Shown here in pieces: positions 15,940 through 26,825 of a DNA stretch of 64,000 nt. The notes under the pieces are model-generated. The model ran no database searches and was not told the DNA's origin. It saw nothing but the letters and a program-made list of their open reading frames with translations. Made by a program: the position numbers and the translations under genes. Source of the DNA: Burkholderia sp. PAMC 26561 (lineage in GTDB: Bacteria > Pseudomonadota > Gammaproteobacteria > Burkholderiales > Burkholderiaceae); contig NZ_CP014306.1 of NCBI RefSeq assembly GCF_001557535.2, positions 2,294,001 to 2,358,000 of the forward strand, in the 5' to 3' direction. Numbering within the stretch: the first letter of the stretch is position 1; each line of letters begins with the position of its first letter.

Positions 15940-17877
15940 ATGTCGCTTTATTCCATTTCCGACGCGCAACTCGCGTTCGGCCACGTCGCGTTGCTCGATC
16001 ACGCTGACTTTTCACTCGAAGCGGGCGAACGCGTCGGGCTTATCGGGCGTAACGGCGCGGGCAAGTCGTCGCTGCTGAAGATCATCGCCGGATTGGCGAA
16101 GCCGGACGACGGCCTGGTCACGCGCCAGAACGAGCTTACGACCGTCTATGTGCCGCAGGAGCCGGAGTTCGACCTCGATGCGTCGGTGTTCGACGTCGTC
16201 GCGTCGGGCCTGTCGCACGCGCGCCAGTTGCTCGATGACTACGACGCTGTCGCGCACCAGCTCGCCGACGCGCCGCATGAAGGTCCCGAGCACGACGCGC
16301 TGATGTCGCGCATGAACGCGCTTCAATCGTCGCTCGATACAACCGATGCCTGGAACTGGCAAACCCGCGTCGCGACCACGCTGCAGCAGATCGGCCTGGA
16401 TGGCGACGTCCGCTCGGGCGCATTGTCGGGCGGCATGAAAAAGCGCGTTGCGCTTGCGCGTGCTCTGGTGGTTCAGCCGGACGTCCTGCTGCTGGACGAG
16501 CCGACCAACCACCTCGACTTCGAAGGGATTCGCTGGCTCGAAGAGTTGCTGGTCACGCTGCGTACCGGCTTGCTGTTCATCACCCACGACCGGGCGTTCC
16601 TGGACAAGGTTGCAACGCGTATTGTCGATCTGGATCGCGGGCGCCTGCTTTCGTATCCGGGTAACTACACCGCGTACCAGACGCGCAAGGCGCAGCAGCT
16701 TGAAATCGAACAGGTCGAAGCGGCCAAGTTCGACAAGCTGCTTGCACAGGAAGAAGTGTGGATTCGCAAGGGCGTGGAGGCGCGGCGTACGCGCAGCGTC
16801 GGCCGAATCGCGCGGCTGGTCGAGATGCGCAATGAGCGCGCCGAACGCCGCAACGTGCAGGGCAACGTCAAGCTCGACGTAGGACAAGGCGAACGCTCGG
16901 GCAAGATCGTTTCGGAACTGACGGATGTCACGAAGAAATACGGTGAGCGCACTATCGTCGACAACTTCACGGCCACCGTCATGCGCGGCGACAAGTTCGG
17001 TTTTATCGGGCCGAACGGCGCAGGGAAGACTACGCTCCTCAAGATGATCCTGGGCGAACTCGCGCCGGACAGCGGCACGGTCCGCACCGGCACGAACACG
17101 CAGGTCGCGTATTTCGACCAGATGCGCGCTCAGCTCGACCTCGACAAAACCCTCGCCGACACCATCAGCCCGGGCAGCGAATGGGTCGAAGTGAATGGCG
17201 TGAAGAAGCACGTGATGAGCTATCTCGGCGACTTCCTGTTTGCGCCCGAACGCGCGCGTTCGCCTGTTCGGTCGCTCTCCGGCGGCGAGCGTAACCGGCT
17301 GTTGCTGGCGCGCCTGTTTGCACGGCCGGCGAACGTGCTGGTACTGGACGAACCGACCAACGACCTGGATATCCAGACGCTCGAACTGCTGGAAGAACTG
17401 CTCACCGACTACGACGGCACGGTTCTCCTCGTGAGTCACGATCGCCAGTTCCTGGATAACGTGGTGACGTCGGTGTTTGCATCGGAAGGTGGCGGGAAGT
17501 GGCGCGAGTATGTCGGCGGCTTTACCGACTGGCAGATCCAGAGCGACCGCTCGGAGAAGATGGCGGCAGACGCCGCACGCGACACCGCCAAGCAAGGGAA
17601 GAAGGACGACGGCCCGAAGGACAGCGGCGCAGGACGCAACTCGCAACGCTCCAACAAGCTGCCGTACAAGGAAGTCCGTGAACTCGAAGCGTTGCCCGCG
17701 CAGATCGCGGCGCTCGAAACGGAGCAAAAGTCCATCGCGGCGAAGCTCGCAGACGGTTCGGTTTTTGCCAAGGATCCGAAAGAAGGAGCGCGGTTGAGCG
17801 AGCGGCACGCGGCTATCGATGAAGCATTGCTTGTCGCGCTCGAACGCTGGGAAGAACTGGAAGCAAAGCGGAAGTAG
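15940..17877 (+). CDS. uup: ABC-F ATPase Uup
   Basis: The 645-residue soluble protein has two ABC ATPase domains and no membrane segments. Domain 1 shows Walker A GRNGAGKSS, signature LSGGMKKRVALARAL and Walker B LLLDEPTNHLD. Domain 2 shows GPNGAGKTT, LSGGERNRLLLARL and VLVLDEPTNDLD. The C-terminal segment is a coiled coil rich in Glu, Lys and Ala (about 575-645), as in Uup, which limits tandem-repeat deletion and acts at ribosomes. The ATG at 15940 has a weak ribosome site. Confidence 0.92.
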   Translation: MSLYSISDAQLAFGHVALLDHADFSLEAGERVGLIGRNGAGKSSLLKIIAGLAKPDDGLVTRQNELTTVYVPQEPEFDLDASVFDVVASGLSHARQLLDDYDAVAHQLADAPHEGPEHDALMSRMNALQSSLDTTDAWNWQTRVATTLQQIGLDGDVRSGALSGGMKKRVALARALVVQPDVLLLDEPTNHLDFEGIRWLEELLVTLRTGLLFITHDRAFLDKVATRIVDLDRGRLLSYPGNYTAYQTRKAQQLEIEQVEAAKFDKLLAQEEVWIRKGVEARRTRSVGRIARLVEMRNERAERRNVQGNVKLDVGQGERSGKIVSELTDVTKKYGERTIVDNFTATVMRGDKFGFIGPNGAGKTTLLKMILGELAPDSGTVRTGTNTQVAYFDQMRAQLDLDKTLADTISPGSEWVEVNGVKKHVMSYLGDFLFAPERARSPVRSLSGGERNRLLLARLFARPANVLVLDEPTNDLDIQTLELLEELLTDYDGTVLLVSHDRQFLDNVVTSVFASEGGGKWREYVGGFTDWQIQSDRSEKMAADAARDTAKQGKKDDGPKDSGAGRNSQRSNKLPYKEVRELEALPAQIAALETEQKSIAAKLADGSVFAKDPKEGARLSERHAAIDEALLVALERWEELEAKRK

Positions 17878-18142
17878 GCCGGTCTGCGGACCTGCGTGTT
17901 TCGCGACATTGTTCGCCATATCGAAATATTTGTCGAAATCAGTAAAATACGTCGCGCTTTCGGGTGCGCTGGCTCTGGGGCCACAGGTTGGCTGCCAGTC
18001 GGCGTTCGCCGTCGCGGTTTCAAGTTATTGACGCTCAAATCGGCGCGGGCCGGACACGTGCGGCAAGCCCGCACCGGATCGGCCCGTACTGTTCACGCAT
18101 TCGCCGGTAGTCCTGCACGGACCGCCGGACCACCGTCCAGAC

Positions 18143-20158
<2,016 letters not shown>

Positions 20159-20215
20159 CCTGAGCGCTGCCAAGCCTGACCTTGAACCTCGTCAACGCAT
20201 AACACTGGAATTTCG

Positions 20216-22528
20216 ATGGACGATCTCTTCGCGGAACAAGAAGCCGCGCCCGATGGCGAAAAACTGACGCTTGGCGACTACGCCGAGCGCGCGTATCTCG
20301 ACTACGCGGTGAGCGTGGTCAAAGGCCGTGCGTTGCCCGATGTCAGCGACGGCCAGAAGCCCGTGCAACGCCGCATCCTGTTCGCCATGAACGAGATGGG
20401 CCTGGCGAATACGGCCAAGCCGGTGAAATCGGCGCGTGTGGTGGGCGACGTGCTGGGTAAATATCATCCGCACGGCGACCAGTCGGCGTACGACGCGCTG
20501 GTGCGCCTCGCGCAGGCTTTTTCGATGCGGTACCCGCTGATCGATGGCCAGGGCAACTTCGGTTCACGCGACGGAGACGGCGCGGCGGCCATGCGCTACA
20601 CGGAAGCGCGCCTCACGCCCATCGCCAAGTTGCTGCTCGATGAAATCGACATGGGCACCGTCGATTTCATGCCGAACTACGATGGTTCGTTCCAGGAGCC
20701 GAAGCTCCTGCCCGCGCGTCTGCCGTTCGCGCTGTTGAATGGCGCATCGGGGATCGCGGTGGGTCTTGCCACTGAAATCCCGTCGCACAACTTGCGTGAA
20801 GTCGCCGCCGCCGCGGTCGCGATGATCCGCAATCCGAAGATCGAACACGCCGAGTTGATGGAGATGATTCCCGGACCGGACTTTCCGGGCGGCGGGCAGA
20901 TCATTTCCAGCCCGGCGGAGATTGCAGCGGCTTATGAAAACGGCCGCGGCAGCCTGAAAGTGCGGGCGCGCTGGAAGATCGAGGACATGGCGCGTGGTCA
21001 GTGGCAACTCGTGATTACCGAGTTGCCGCCGAGCACGTCGGGCCAGAAGGTGCTCGAGGAAATCGAGGAACTGACGAACCCGAAAATCAAGCTCGGCAAG
21101 AAGGCGCTCAGCCCCGATCAGTTGCAGACGAAACAGACCATGCTTGCGCTGCTCGATACGGTGCGCGACGAATCCGGCCGCGACGCGCCCGTGAGGCTTG
21201 TGTTCGAGCCGAAGTCGAGCCGTATCGACCAGACGGAGTTCGTGCATTCGCTGCTCGCGCATACGAGCCTGGAATCGAACTCGTCCATCAATCTGGTCAT
21301 GATCAGCGCCGACGGCCGGCCGCGTCAGAAAGGTCTGCGCGAGATCCTGCACGAGTGGGTCGGGTTCCGCTTCACGACGGTCACGCGGCGCACGCAGCAT
21401 CGGCTGGGCAAGGTGAACGACCGCATTCATATTCTCGAAGGACGGATGATCGTCTTCCTGAATATCGACGAAGTGATCCGCGTCATTCGTGAAGCCGACG
21501 ATCCCAAGGAAGCGCTCATGGAGCGTTTCAAGCTGAGCGAGCGCCAGGCCGACGACATTCTCGAAATTCGTTTGCGTCAGCTTGCACGCCTCGAGGCGAT
21601 CAAGATCGAGCAGGAATTGAAGGATCTGCGCAGCGAAAAGGAAAAGCTCGAAGAACTGCTGAATAGCGACGCTGCCATGAAGCGCCTGCTGATCAAGGAA
21701 ATCGAAGGCGATGCCAAGACGTATGGCGACGAACGCCGCACGCTGATCCAGGCCGAAAAGCGCGCCACATTCGAAGCACGGGTGGTCGACGATCCGGTGA
21801 CGGTGGTTGTGTCGCAGAAGGGCTGGGTGCGTGCCTTGAAGGGGCATGGACTCGATCCCGCGACCTTCCAGTTCAAGGCGGGCGATGGCATCTACGGCAC
21901 GTTCCTCGCGCGCACGCCGGATATCCTGATCGCATGGGGCAGCAACGGGCGCGTGTATTCCGTGCCGGTCGCCATGTTGCCGGGTGGGCGTGGTGATGGT
22001 GTGCCGGTGACGTCGTTGATCGAACTGGAATCGGGAACCCATCTGCTGCATTACTTCGCCGCGCCGGTAGAGCAACCGTTGTTGCTGGCATCGAGTAACG
22101 GCTTTGGCTTCATGGCCAAGCTCGGCGATATGGTCAGCCGCGTGAAGGCGGGCAAGTCGTTCATGACGATTGACGAAGGCGCGCTTCCGTTGACGCCCAT
22201 GCCGGTGCTGGCCGGCGCCACGCATGTCGCGTGCTTGACGAGCAACGGGCGCCTGCTGGTGTTCGGTATGGATGAAATGAAGACGCTCTCGGGCGGCGGG
22301 CGCGGCGTGATCCTCGTCGCGCTTGAACCGAAGGAGACGTTGCGGCAGGCGTTGACCATCGACAAACGTGGTCTCGTGCTCACCGGCGCGGGACGCGGCG
22401 GCAAGGTGCGCGACGAAAAGCTCACGTGGGCGGCGCTTGAGGCTTATGTCGGCAAGCGTGCGCGCAAGGGCCGTGCGCCGGATGTGACCATCAAGGTGAC
22501 TGATTTGCGTCCGGTCCTCGAAGGCTGA
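20216..22528 (+). CDS. parC: DNA topoisomerase IV subunit A (ParC)
   Basis: ParC is the DNA-cutting subunit of topoisomerase IV. The 770 residues include the breakage-reunion domain with the quinolone pocket [17 protein letters not shown] and the active-site Tyr128 in [11 protein letters not shown] coiled coil follows (about 445-495), then a C-terminal beta-propeller with degenerate blades ([45 protein letters not shown]). The residue after the pocket Asp88 is Gln89, where many enterobacteria have Ser. It forms an operon with parE and ends at a strong terminator. Confidence 0.96.
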   Translation: MDDLFAEQEAAPDGEKLTLGDYAERAYLDYAVSVVKGRALPDVSDGQKPVQRRILFAMNEMGLANTAKPVKSARVVGDVLGKYHPHGDQSAYDALVRLAQAFSMRYPLIDGQGNFGSRDGDGAAAMRYTEARLTPIAKLLLDEIDMGTVDFMPNYDGSFQEPKLLPARLPFALLNGASGIAVGLATEIPSHNLREVAAAAVAMIRNPKIEHAELMEMIPGPDFPGGGQIISSPAEIAAAYENGRGSLKVRARWKIEDMARGQWQLVITELPPSTSGQKVLEEIEELTNPKIKLGKKALSPDQLQTKQTMLALLDTVRDESGRDAPVRLVFEPKSSRIDQTEFVHSLLAHTSLESNSSINLVMISADGRPRQKGLREILHEWVGFRFTTVTRRTQHRLGKVNDRIHILEGRMIVFLNIDEVIRVIREADDPKEALMERFKLSERQADDILEIRLRQLARLEAIKIEQELKDLRSEKEKLEELLNSDAAMKRLLIKEIEGDAKTYGDERRTLIQAEKRATFEARVVDDPVTVVVSQKGWVRALKGHGLDPATFQFKAGDGIYGTFLARTPDILIAWGSNGRVYSVPVAMLPGGRGDGVPVTSLIELESGTHLLHYFAAPVEQPLLLASSNGFGFMAKLGDMVSRVKAGKSFMTIDEGALPLTPMPVLAGATHVACLTSNGRLLVFGMDEMKTLSGGGRGVILVALEPKETLRQALTIDKRGLVLTGAGRGGKVRDEKLTWAALEAYVGKRARKGRAPDVTIKVTDLRPVLEG

Positions 22529-22547
22529 GAGCCGGCGTGATTCTCAG

Positions 22548-22582
22548 ATGCCTCGGGCTCGTCCGCCCGAGGCATTTCTTTA
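22548..22582 (+). terminator. Rho-independent terminator of parE-parC
   Basis: A perfect 11-bp stem (ATGCCTCGGGC, 22548-22558, with 22565-22575) and 6-base loop is followed by TTTCTTTAT. Confidence 0.88.
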
Positions 22583-22674
22583 TCTTGAAAAATACTTGAA
22601 CTGGTTTCATTCAGGCGAGTCGAATGCCCGAATGTCGCATTCAGCGACGGCTTCACCTGCAATTGGGAACAGAG

Positions 22675-23133
22675 ATGAACAAGGCGATTGAAGTGGCGCT
22701 GTTCCTGCATCTATTGGGAATCGCGGTCTGGATTGGCGGAATGATTTTCGCGCATTTTTGCCTGCGGCCGGCCATCGCGGATTTATCGCCGCAATTGCGT
22801 CTGCCTTTATGGGAATCCGTGTTTGCCCGGTTTTTTAATTGGGTCGCGGCGTCGGTGCTCGTGATCTTGCTGACAGGCGGTTTCCTGTTGACCCAGTTTG
22901 GCGGTGGCCATGCGCCCTGGCCGCTGCATGCAATGGCCGGCATCGGCATTGTGATGATGCTGATTTTCGGGCATATCCGTTTCAGCGTGTTCCCGAGGAT
23001 TCGGCGCGCGGTCCAATCGCAGAACTGGCCCGACGGCGCGCGTTCTGTCGGCACCATTCGCCGTCTCGTGCTGATCAATATTGTGCTGGGCGTCGTGACT
23101 GTCGGTACGGCGGTTTTATCGCGTGGAATGTAG
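22675..23133 (+). CDS. CopD-like inner-membrane protein
   Basis: The 152-residue integral membrane protein has four helices (about 6-26, 54-75, 84-103 and 129-149). It fits the CopD/YqjF-like membrane family: FLHLLGIAVWIGGMIFAHFC in helix 1 with a conserved His, and GHIRFSVFPRIRRAV after helix 3. Members are proposed in copper uptake or as haem-binding proteins; here the role is unproven. It stands alone between parC and the autotransporter. Confidence 0.78.
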   Translation: MNKAIEVALFLHLLGIAVWIGGMIFAHFCLRPAIADLSPQLRLPLWESVFARFFNWVAASVLVILLTGGFLLTQFGGGHAPWPLHAMAGIGIVMMLIFGHIRFSVFPRIRRAVQSQNWPDGARSVGTIRRLVLINIVLGVVTVGTAVLSRGM

Positions 23134-23257
23134 TTCACCGACAAATCCAAAATAAAAGATCGCAGCATTTCGCTCCTTGTTTGAAGGCCCCATTGCTCAT
23201 CGCCAACGCGTTCTCGACAGTCTAAAGTGCTGAGTCGATTCGATTTGGAAATGGGTG

Positions 23258-26200
23258 ATGAGCGCTTCGAAAAGGTCAAAGAGACCGCGCGGTGATTCGG
23301 TATCCTGGGTAAAAAAAGAGCATCGCTGGATCGGTCTGCCAATAACAATACTGGCATTCGCCAATTTGACAGTCGACACCGCGAATGCCACTGATCTGGC
23401 CGGTTCAAACACCGGCTACGCGCTCAATCCCGCTGACAATCCGTTCACCGTTGTTTCGAATGCCATTATCGATACAACCGTACAAGGCGGCGTCGCCATA
23501 TACGGAAAGTCGGACAGCACGATAACGTGGACACTGGCGAATAACGGGGTCGTCATTGGCAGCTATTTTGCCCTTGAATTCGACAGCTCCGCATCGATCC
23601 TGAATAACGGCTCGACGCGCAGCAACACCACCACCGCAATGGCGTTGTACAGCGGCGGTAACGTGGTCAATGCAGCCGGCGCGTCGATCATCGGTCAGTT
23701 CGATGCAGTCTTCGCAAACCGATCGACCAGCACCGTCACCAATGCCGGCACGATCAGCGGCTCGGAGGACCTGTCGGCCACGCACGCGGGCGTTCACTTG
23801 CCAAGCGGCGGCACCGTGACAAACTCCGCTACGGGAAGCATCGTTGGGCAAGATCCCGCCATTCTCGCCAATTCCGCCACGACGGTTCTCAACGACGGCT
23901 CGATCGTTTCGCTAAACGGCACGGCCATCGATCTGAGCGCCGGCGCAACCGGCACCGGGAGCTTCGTTTCGAACAGCGGCAGCATCAACGGCAAAGGCGG
24001 GACGGCGATTCTCTTCGGGCCGGACGACGATACGCTGCGCTTGACGGGTACGGCGATATTGGTCGGTGTAGCCGATGGCGGCGCGGGAACGAATACGCTG
24101 ATTCTCGGCGGCACGAGCGATGGCAGGTTCGATATTTCCGGCCTGGGTGCATCGGCGCAGTATCGCGGCTTTGAAGTCTTGCGCAAGGATGATTCAGGTA
24201 CGTGGACCTTGACCGGCGCGAATGGCGTTACGCAGATGTGGCTCATTGGCGGTGGGACCGTTTCCGTGGCAGGGCAGTTGAACGGAAGTCTCATTGCGCA
24301 GCCCGGCGTGACCGGCGTCGCCATCGATGTGTTGCCTGGCGGATCGGTTCAGGCAAGCTCGGGGAACGCGGTATCGGTGAATGACAACAGCCGGGTGGAC
24401 AATCGCGGTTCGATTTCGAGCAGCGCCGACGGAGAAGCCGCCGTGCTCGCGACAGGCGACGCCACGAGCGTGCAGAACTCGGGTTTCATTGCGTCGCATG
24501 GGGCGCAGGGGATTGGGGTTTCGATCGTCCTACCCACGGGCGCTGCAAGCCTGACGAATGAACAGCGTGGATCGATCACGAGCACAGCTGGTGACGCGGT
24601 CAAGGCGTCGGTTCAGGCGGGCGCGAGCGTTTCGATCATCAACGCGGGATGGATTGCGGGCAGTGAGGTCGGTGGAACTGGCGTCGTGATTGACGCATCG
24701 ACGGGTTCCGCGAGCCTTGCGAACTACCGAGGCGCCTCGATCAAAGGCGCCAACGGTGTTTCGGCGTCGACCGGGACTCACGTTTTCATCGAGAACGCCG
24801 GGTCCGTCGCGGCGCAGGGTGTGAACGGAACGGGCGTTTCCGTCGATGCCCCCGGCGGCGTTGCAAGCCTGACGAACGAGCAGGGCGCATCGATCAGCAG
24901 CGCGACGGGCGTCGCCGTTCTCGCCGGCTCGAACGTGTCGATCGTCAACGTGGGAGCGATCAGCGGGCCGGCCGCGGCGGTGCGTTTTACGGGATCGAAC
25001 AACCGCTTGCTGTTAAGCAGCGGCAGTGACATAAACGGCGATCTCGATGGCGGCCCTGGTTCATCGAATGCGTTGACGTTGAATGGCGCGGGAACCTTGT
25101 CCAGCCGGACGTCGGGCTTCTCGACACTGACGATCCAGGACGCGGGCTGGACCGTGTCAGGTCCGGTGTCGATAACATCGGTCAGCACGATCCGCAACGG
25201 CGAGCTGACATTGACCGGCATTTTGGCGAGTCCTGCAATCACCGTCGCGCCCGATGCGACGCTCAACGGCACGGGCACGCTAAAAGGCGCGCTTTCGATG
25301 CAAGGCGTCATCGCACCGGGCATGCCGGCCACCGCCGCAATTCCGGGACTTCAGCCCCTGTCGACAGGCACGCTTTCGGTCACTGGCTCATACACGCAGA
25401 CGCCCGGAAGCGGGTACGAAGCCGATATCACGCCGCAAGGAAACGACCTGATCGCCGTCGATGGAACGGCAGAGTTGCAAGGCGGTATCGTACGCGTTCG
25501 TCTGCGCTCAGCGTCCTTCGCGCCGACCGACACCTACACGATCCTGAGCACGACAGCCGGTCTGACGGGCGTGTTCAGCGGCATGGAGGCGCTCAATCCG
25601 TTCGTCTCGGCATCTCTTTCCTACGATTCCCACAACGCATACATCCACGTGCAGCGCGGCTTCCAGTTTGCGGGCGGAACGCCGAACCAGATCGCCGTCG
25701 AAGCGGCGCTCGATCATGGCGTTGCGGGCATTGCGGCGGGCGGGTCTCCAACGCGCGATTTCCTGTCGATTGCGGGCGATCTGCTGAGCCTTGAAGGTTC
25801 ATCGGCGTATGCGGCGCTTGACCAGTTGAGCGCGGAAGCGTACGCCGCGTTTTCGAATGCGCACTTCGAAGCAGCGCGGCTCGGCATGGACGCTATCGGT
25901 AACAGGCTGAACGCCGCACGTTTCTCCGGCGAATGCGCTGCGGACGAAGCCTTGCCGTCGTTGGTCAACAACGGGCGAGCGTGTTCATGGATCAGCGTTC
26001 TCGGCAGCACCGGCAAGCTCGGTGGCTACGATACCTGGCTCGGCCAGCAAACGAGTGCTGGCGGCGTGATATCGGGCATCGATTACCGGATCATGCCGAA
26101 GGTCACCCTTGGCGCAGCGCTCGCCGCCATGCACGGCAATACATCGACCAGCACGTTGCCCGTTCACGGCCAGTTCGATACGTATCAAGCCGCGCTCTAC

Positions 26201-26809
26201 GGCACTTACATGCCGGGCGCGTACTGGCTGCAGGCATCGTTGGGTTATGCGCGCAACAGCGACGACATGAAGCGTTCGATCTTTTTCACCGATACCCCGC
26301 GCACCGCGCTCGGCAGCGTCGATGGCAACCAGTACTTCGCCACGCTCAGCAATGGCGTGGATGTATCGATGGGAAAAATCGGTGTGCTGTCGCCGTTCGT
26401 ATCGCTTGAAATGCAGCACGAGGAGACGCCGGCCTTCAGCGAAAGCGGCGCCGATTCGGTGAACCTCGGTGTATCGGCGAACGCTGCAGATTCGATACGA
26501 ACTTCATTGGGCGCGCGCTGGCGCAATCAGTTCGAGTTCTTCGGCCGTGCATGGAGTTTGAACGGCGACCTAGCGTGGGTTCATCAATACGGCGCCCTGA
26601 CTCAAGCGGTGAGCGCGAGTTTCGAAGGCGCGGAGAACAGCGCTTTCACTGTGCACGGCAGCGGCCCGGCACGAGACGCGATGCAAGCCGGAGCCGGCGT
26701 GCGCATTGCTTTAGGCCGGCAAGTGCATGCCGGTTTGCGCTACAACGGTGAGTTCGGCGGCGGTGGACATGCGCATGCAGGAAGCGCGGAATTCGACTAC
26801 CGGTGGTAA
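23258..26809 (+). CDS. Type V autotransporter adhesin with beta-helix passenger
   Basis: The 1183-residue protein should be exported by Sec and anchored by its own barrel. It has a long basic N-region and signal (cut near DTANA), and a passenger (about 45-830) rich in Gly, Ser, Asn and Thr with short repeats such as ASLTNEQ-G-SI, NAG-I-G and SATG. These fit a right-handed beta-helix. A C-terminal autotransporter barrel (about 905-1183) follows, ending SAEFDYRW with the terminal aromatic residue. No protease motif stands out, so a surface-attached adhesin is likely. ATG 23258 is preceded by an in-frame GTG. Confidence 0.9.
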   Translation: MSASKRSKRPRGDSVSWVKKEHRWIGLPITILAFANLTVDTANATDLAGSNTGYALNPADNPFTVVSNAIIDTTVQGGVAIYGKSDSTITWTLANNGVVIGSYFALEFDSSASILNNGSTRSNTTTAMALYSGGNVVNAAGASIIGQFDAVFANRSTSTVTNAGTISGSEDLSATHAGVHLPSGGTVTNSATGSIVGQDPAILANSATTVLNDGSIVSLNGTAIDLSAGATGTGSFVSNSGSINGKGGTAILFGPDDDTLRLTGTAILVGVADGGAGTNTLILGGTSDGRFDISGLGASAQYRGFEVLRKDDSGTWTLTGANGVTQMWLIGGGTVSVAGQLNGSLIAQPGVTGVAIDVLPGGSVQASSGNAVSVNDNSRVDNRGSISSSADGEAAVLATGDATSVQNSGFIASHGAQGIGVSIVLPTGAASLTNEQRGSITSTAGDAVKASVQAGASVSIINAGWIAGSEVGGTGVVIDASTGSASLANYRGASIKGANGVSASTGTHVFIENAGSVAAQGVNGTGVSVDAPGGVASLTNEQGASISSATGVAVLAGSNVSIVNVGAISGPAAAVRFTGSNNRLLLSSGSDINGDLDGGPGSSNALTLNGAGTLSSRTSGFSTLTIQDAGWTVSGPVSITSVSTIRNGELTLTGILASPAITVAPDATLNGTGTLKGALSMQGVIAPGMPATAAIPGLQPLSTGTLSVTGSYTQTPGSGYEADITPQGNDLIAVDGTAELQGGIVRVRLRSASFAPTDTYTILSTTAGLTGVFSGMEALNPFVSASLSYDSHNAYIHVQRGFQFAGGTPNQIAVEAALDHGVAGIAAGGSPTRDFLSIAGDLLSLEGSSAYAALDQLSAEAYAAFSNAHFEAARLGMDAIGNRLNAARFSGECAADEALPSLVNNGRACSWISVLGSTGKLGGYDTWLGQQTSAGGVISGIDYRIMPKVTLGAALAAMHGNTSTSTLPVHGQFDTYQAALYGTYMPGAYWLQASLGYARNSDDMKRSIFFTDTPRTALGSVDGNQYFATLSNGVDVSMGKIGVLSPFVSLEMQHEETPAFSESGADSVNLGVSANAADSIRTSLGARWRNQFEFFGRAWSLNGDLAWVHQYGALTQAVSASFEGAENSAFTVHGSGPARDAMQAGAGVRIALGRQVHAGLRYNGEFGGGGHAHAGSAEFDYRW

Positions 26810-26825
26810 AGCACCAGAACCCGGC

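Noticed and set aside
16012..17919. 635-codon open frame antisense to uup
   Set aside because: Shadow of the high-GC coding bias; Arg/Gln/His-rich without any domain, while uup on the other strand is certain.
20564..22225. 553-codon open frame antisense to parC
   Set aside because: Same antisense shadow effect; no domain, and parC is clear.
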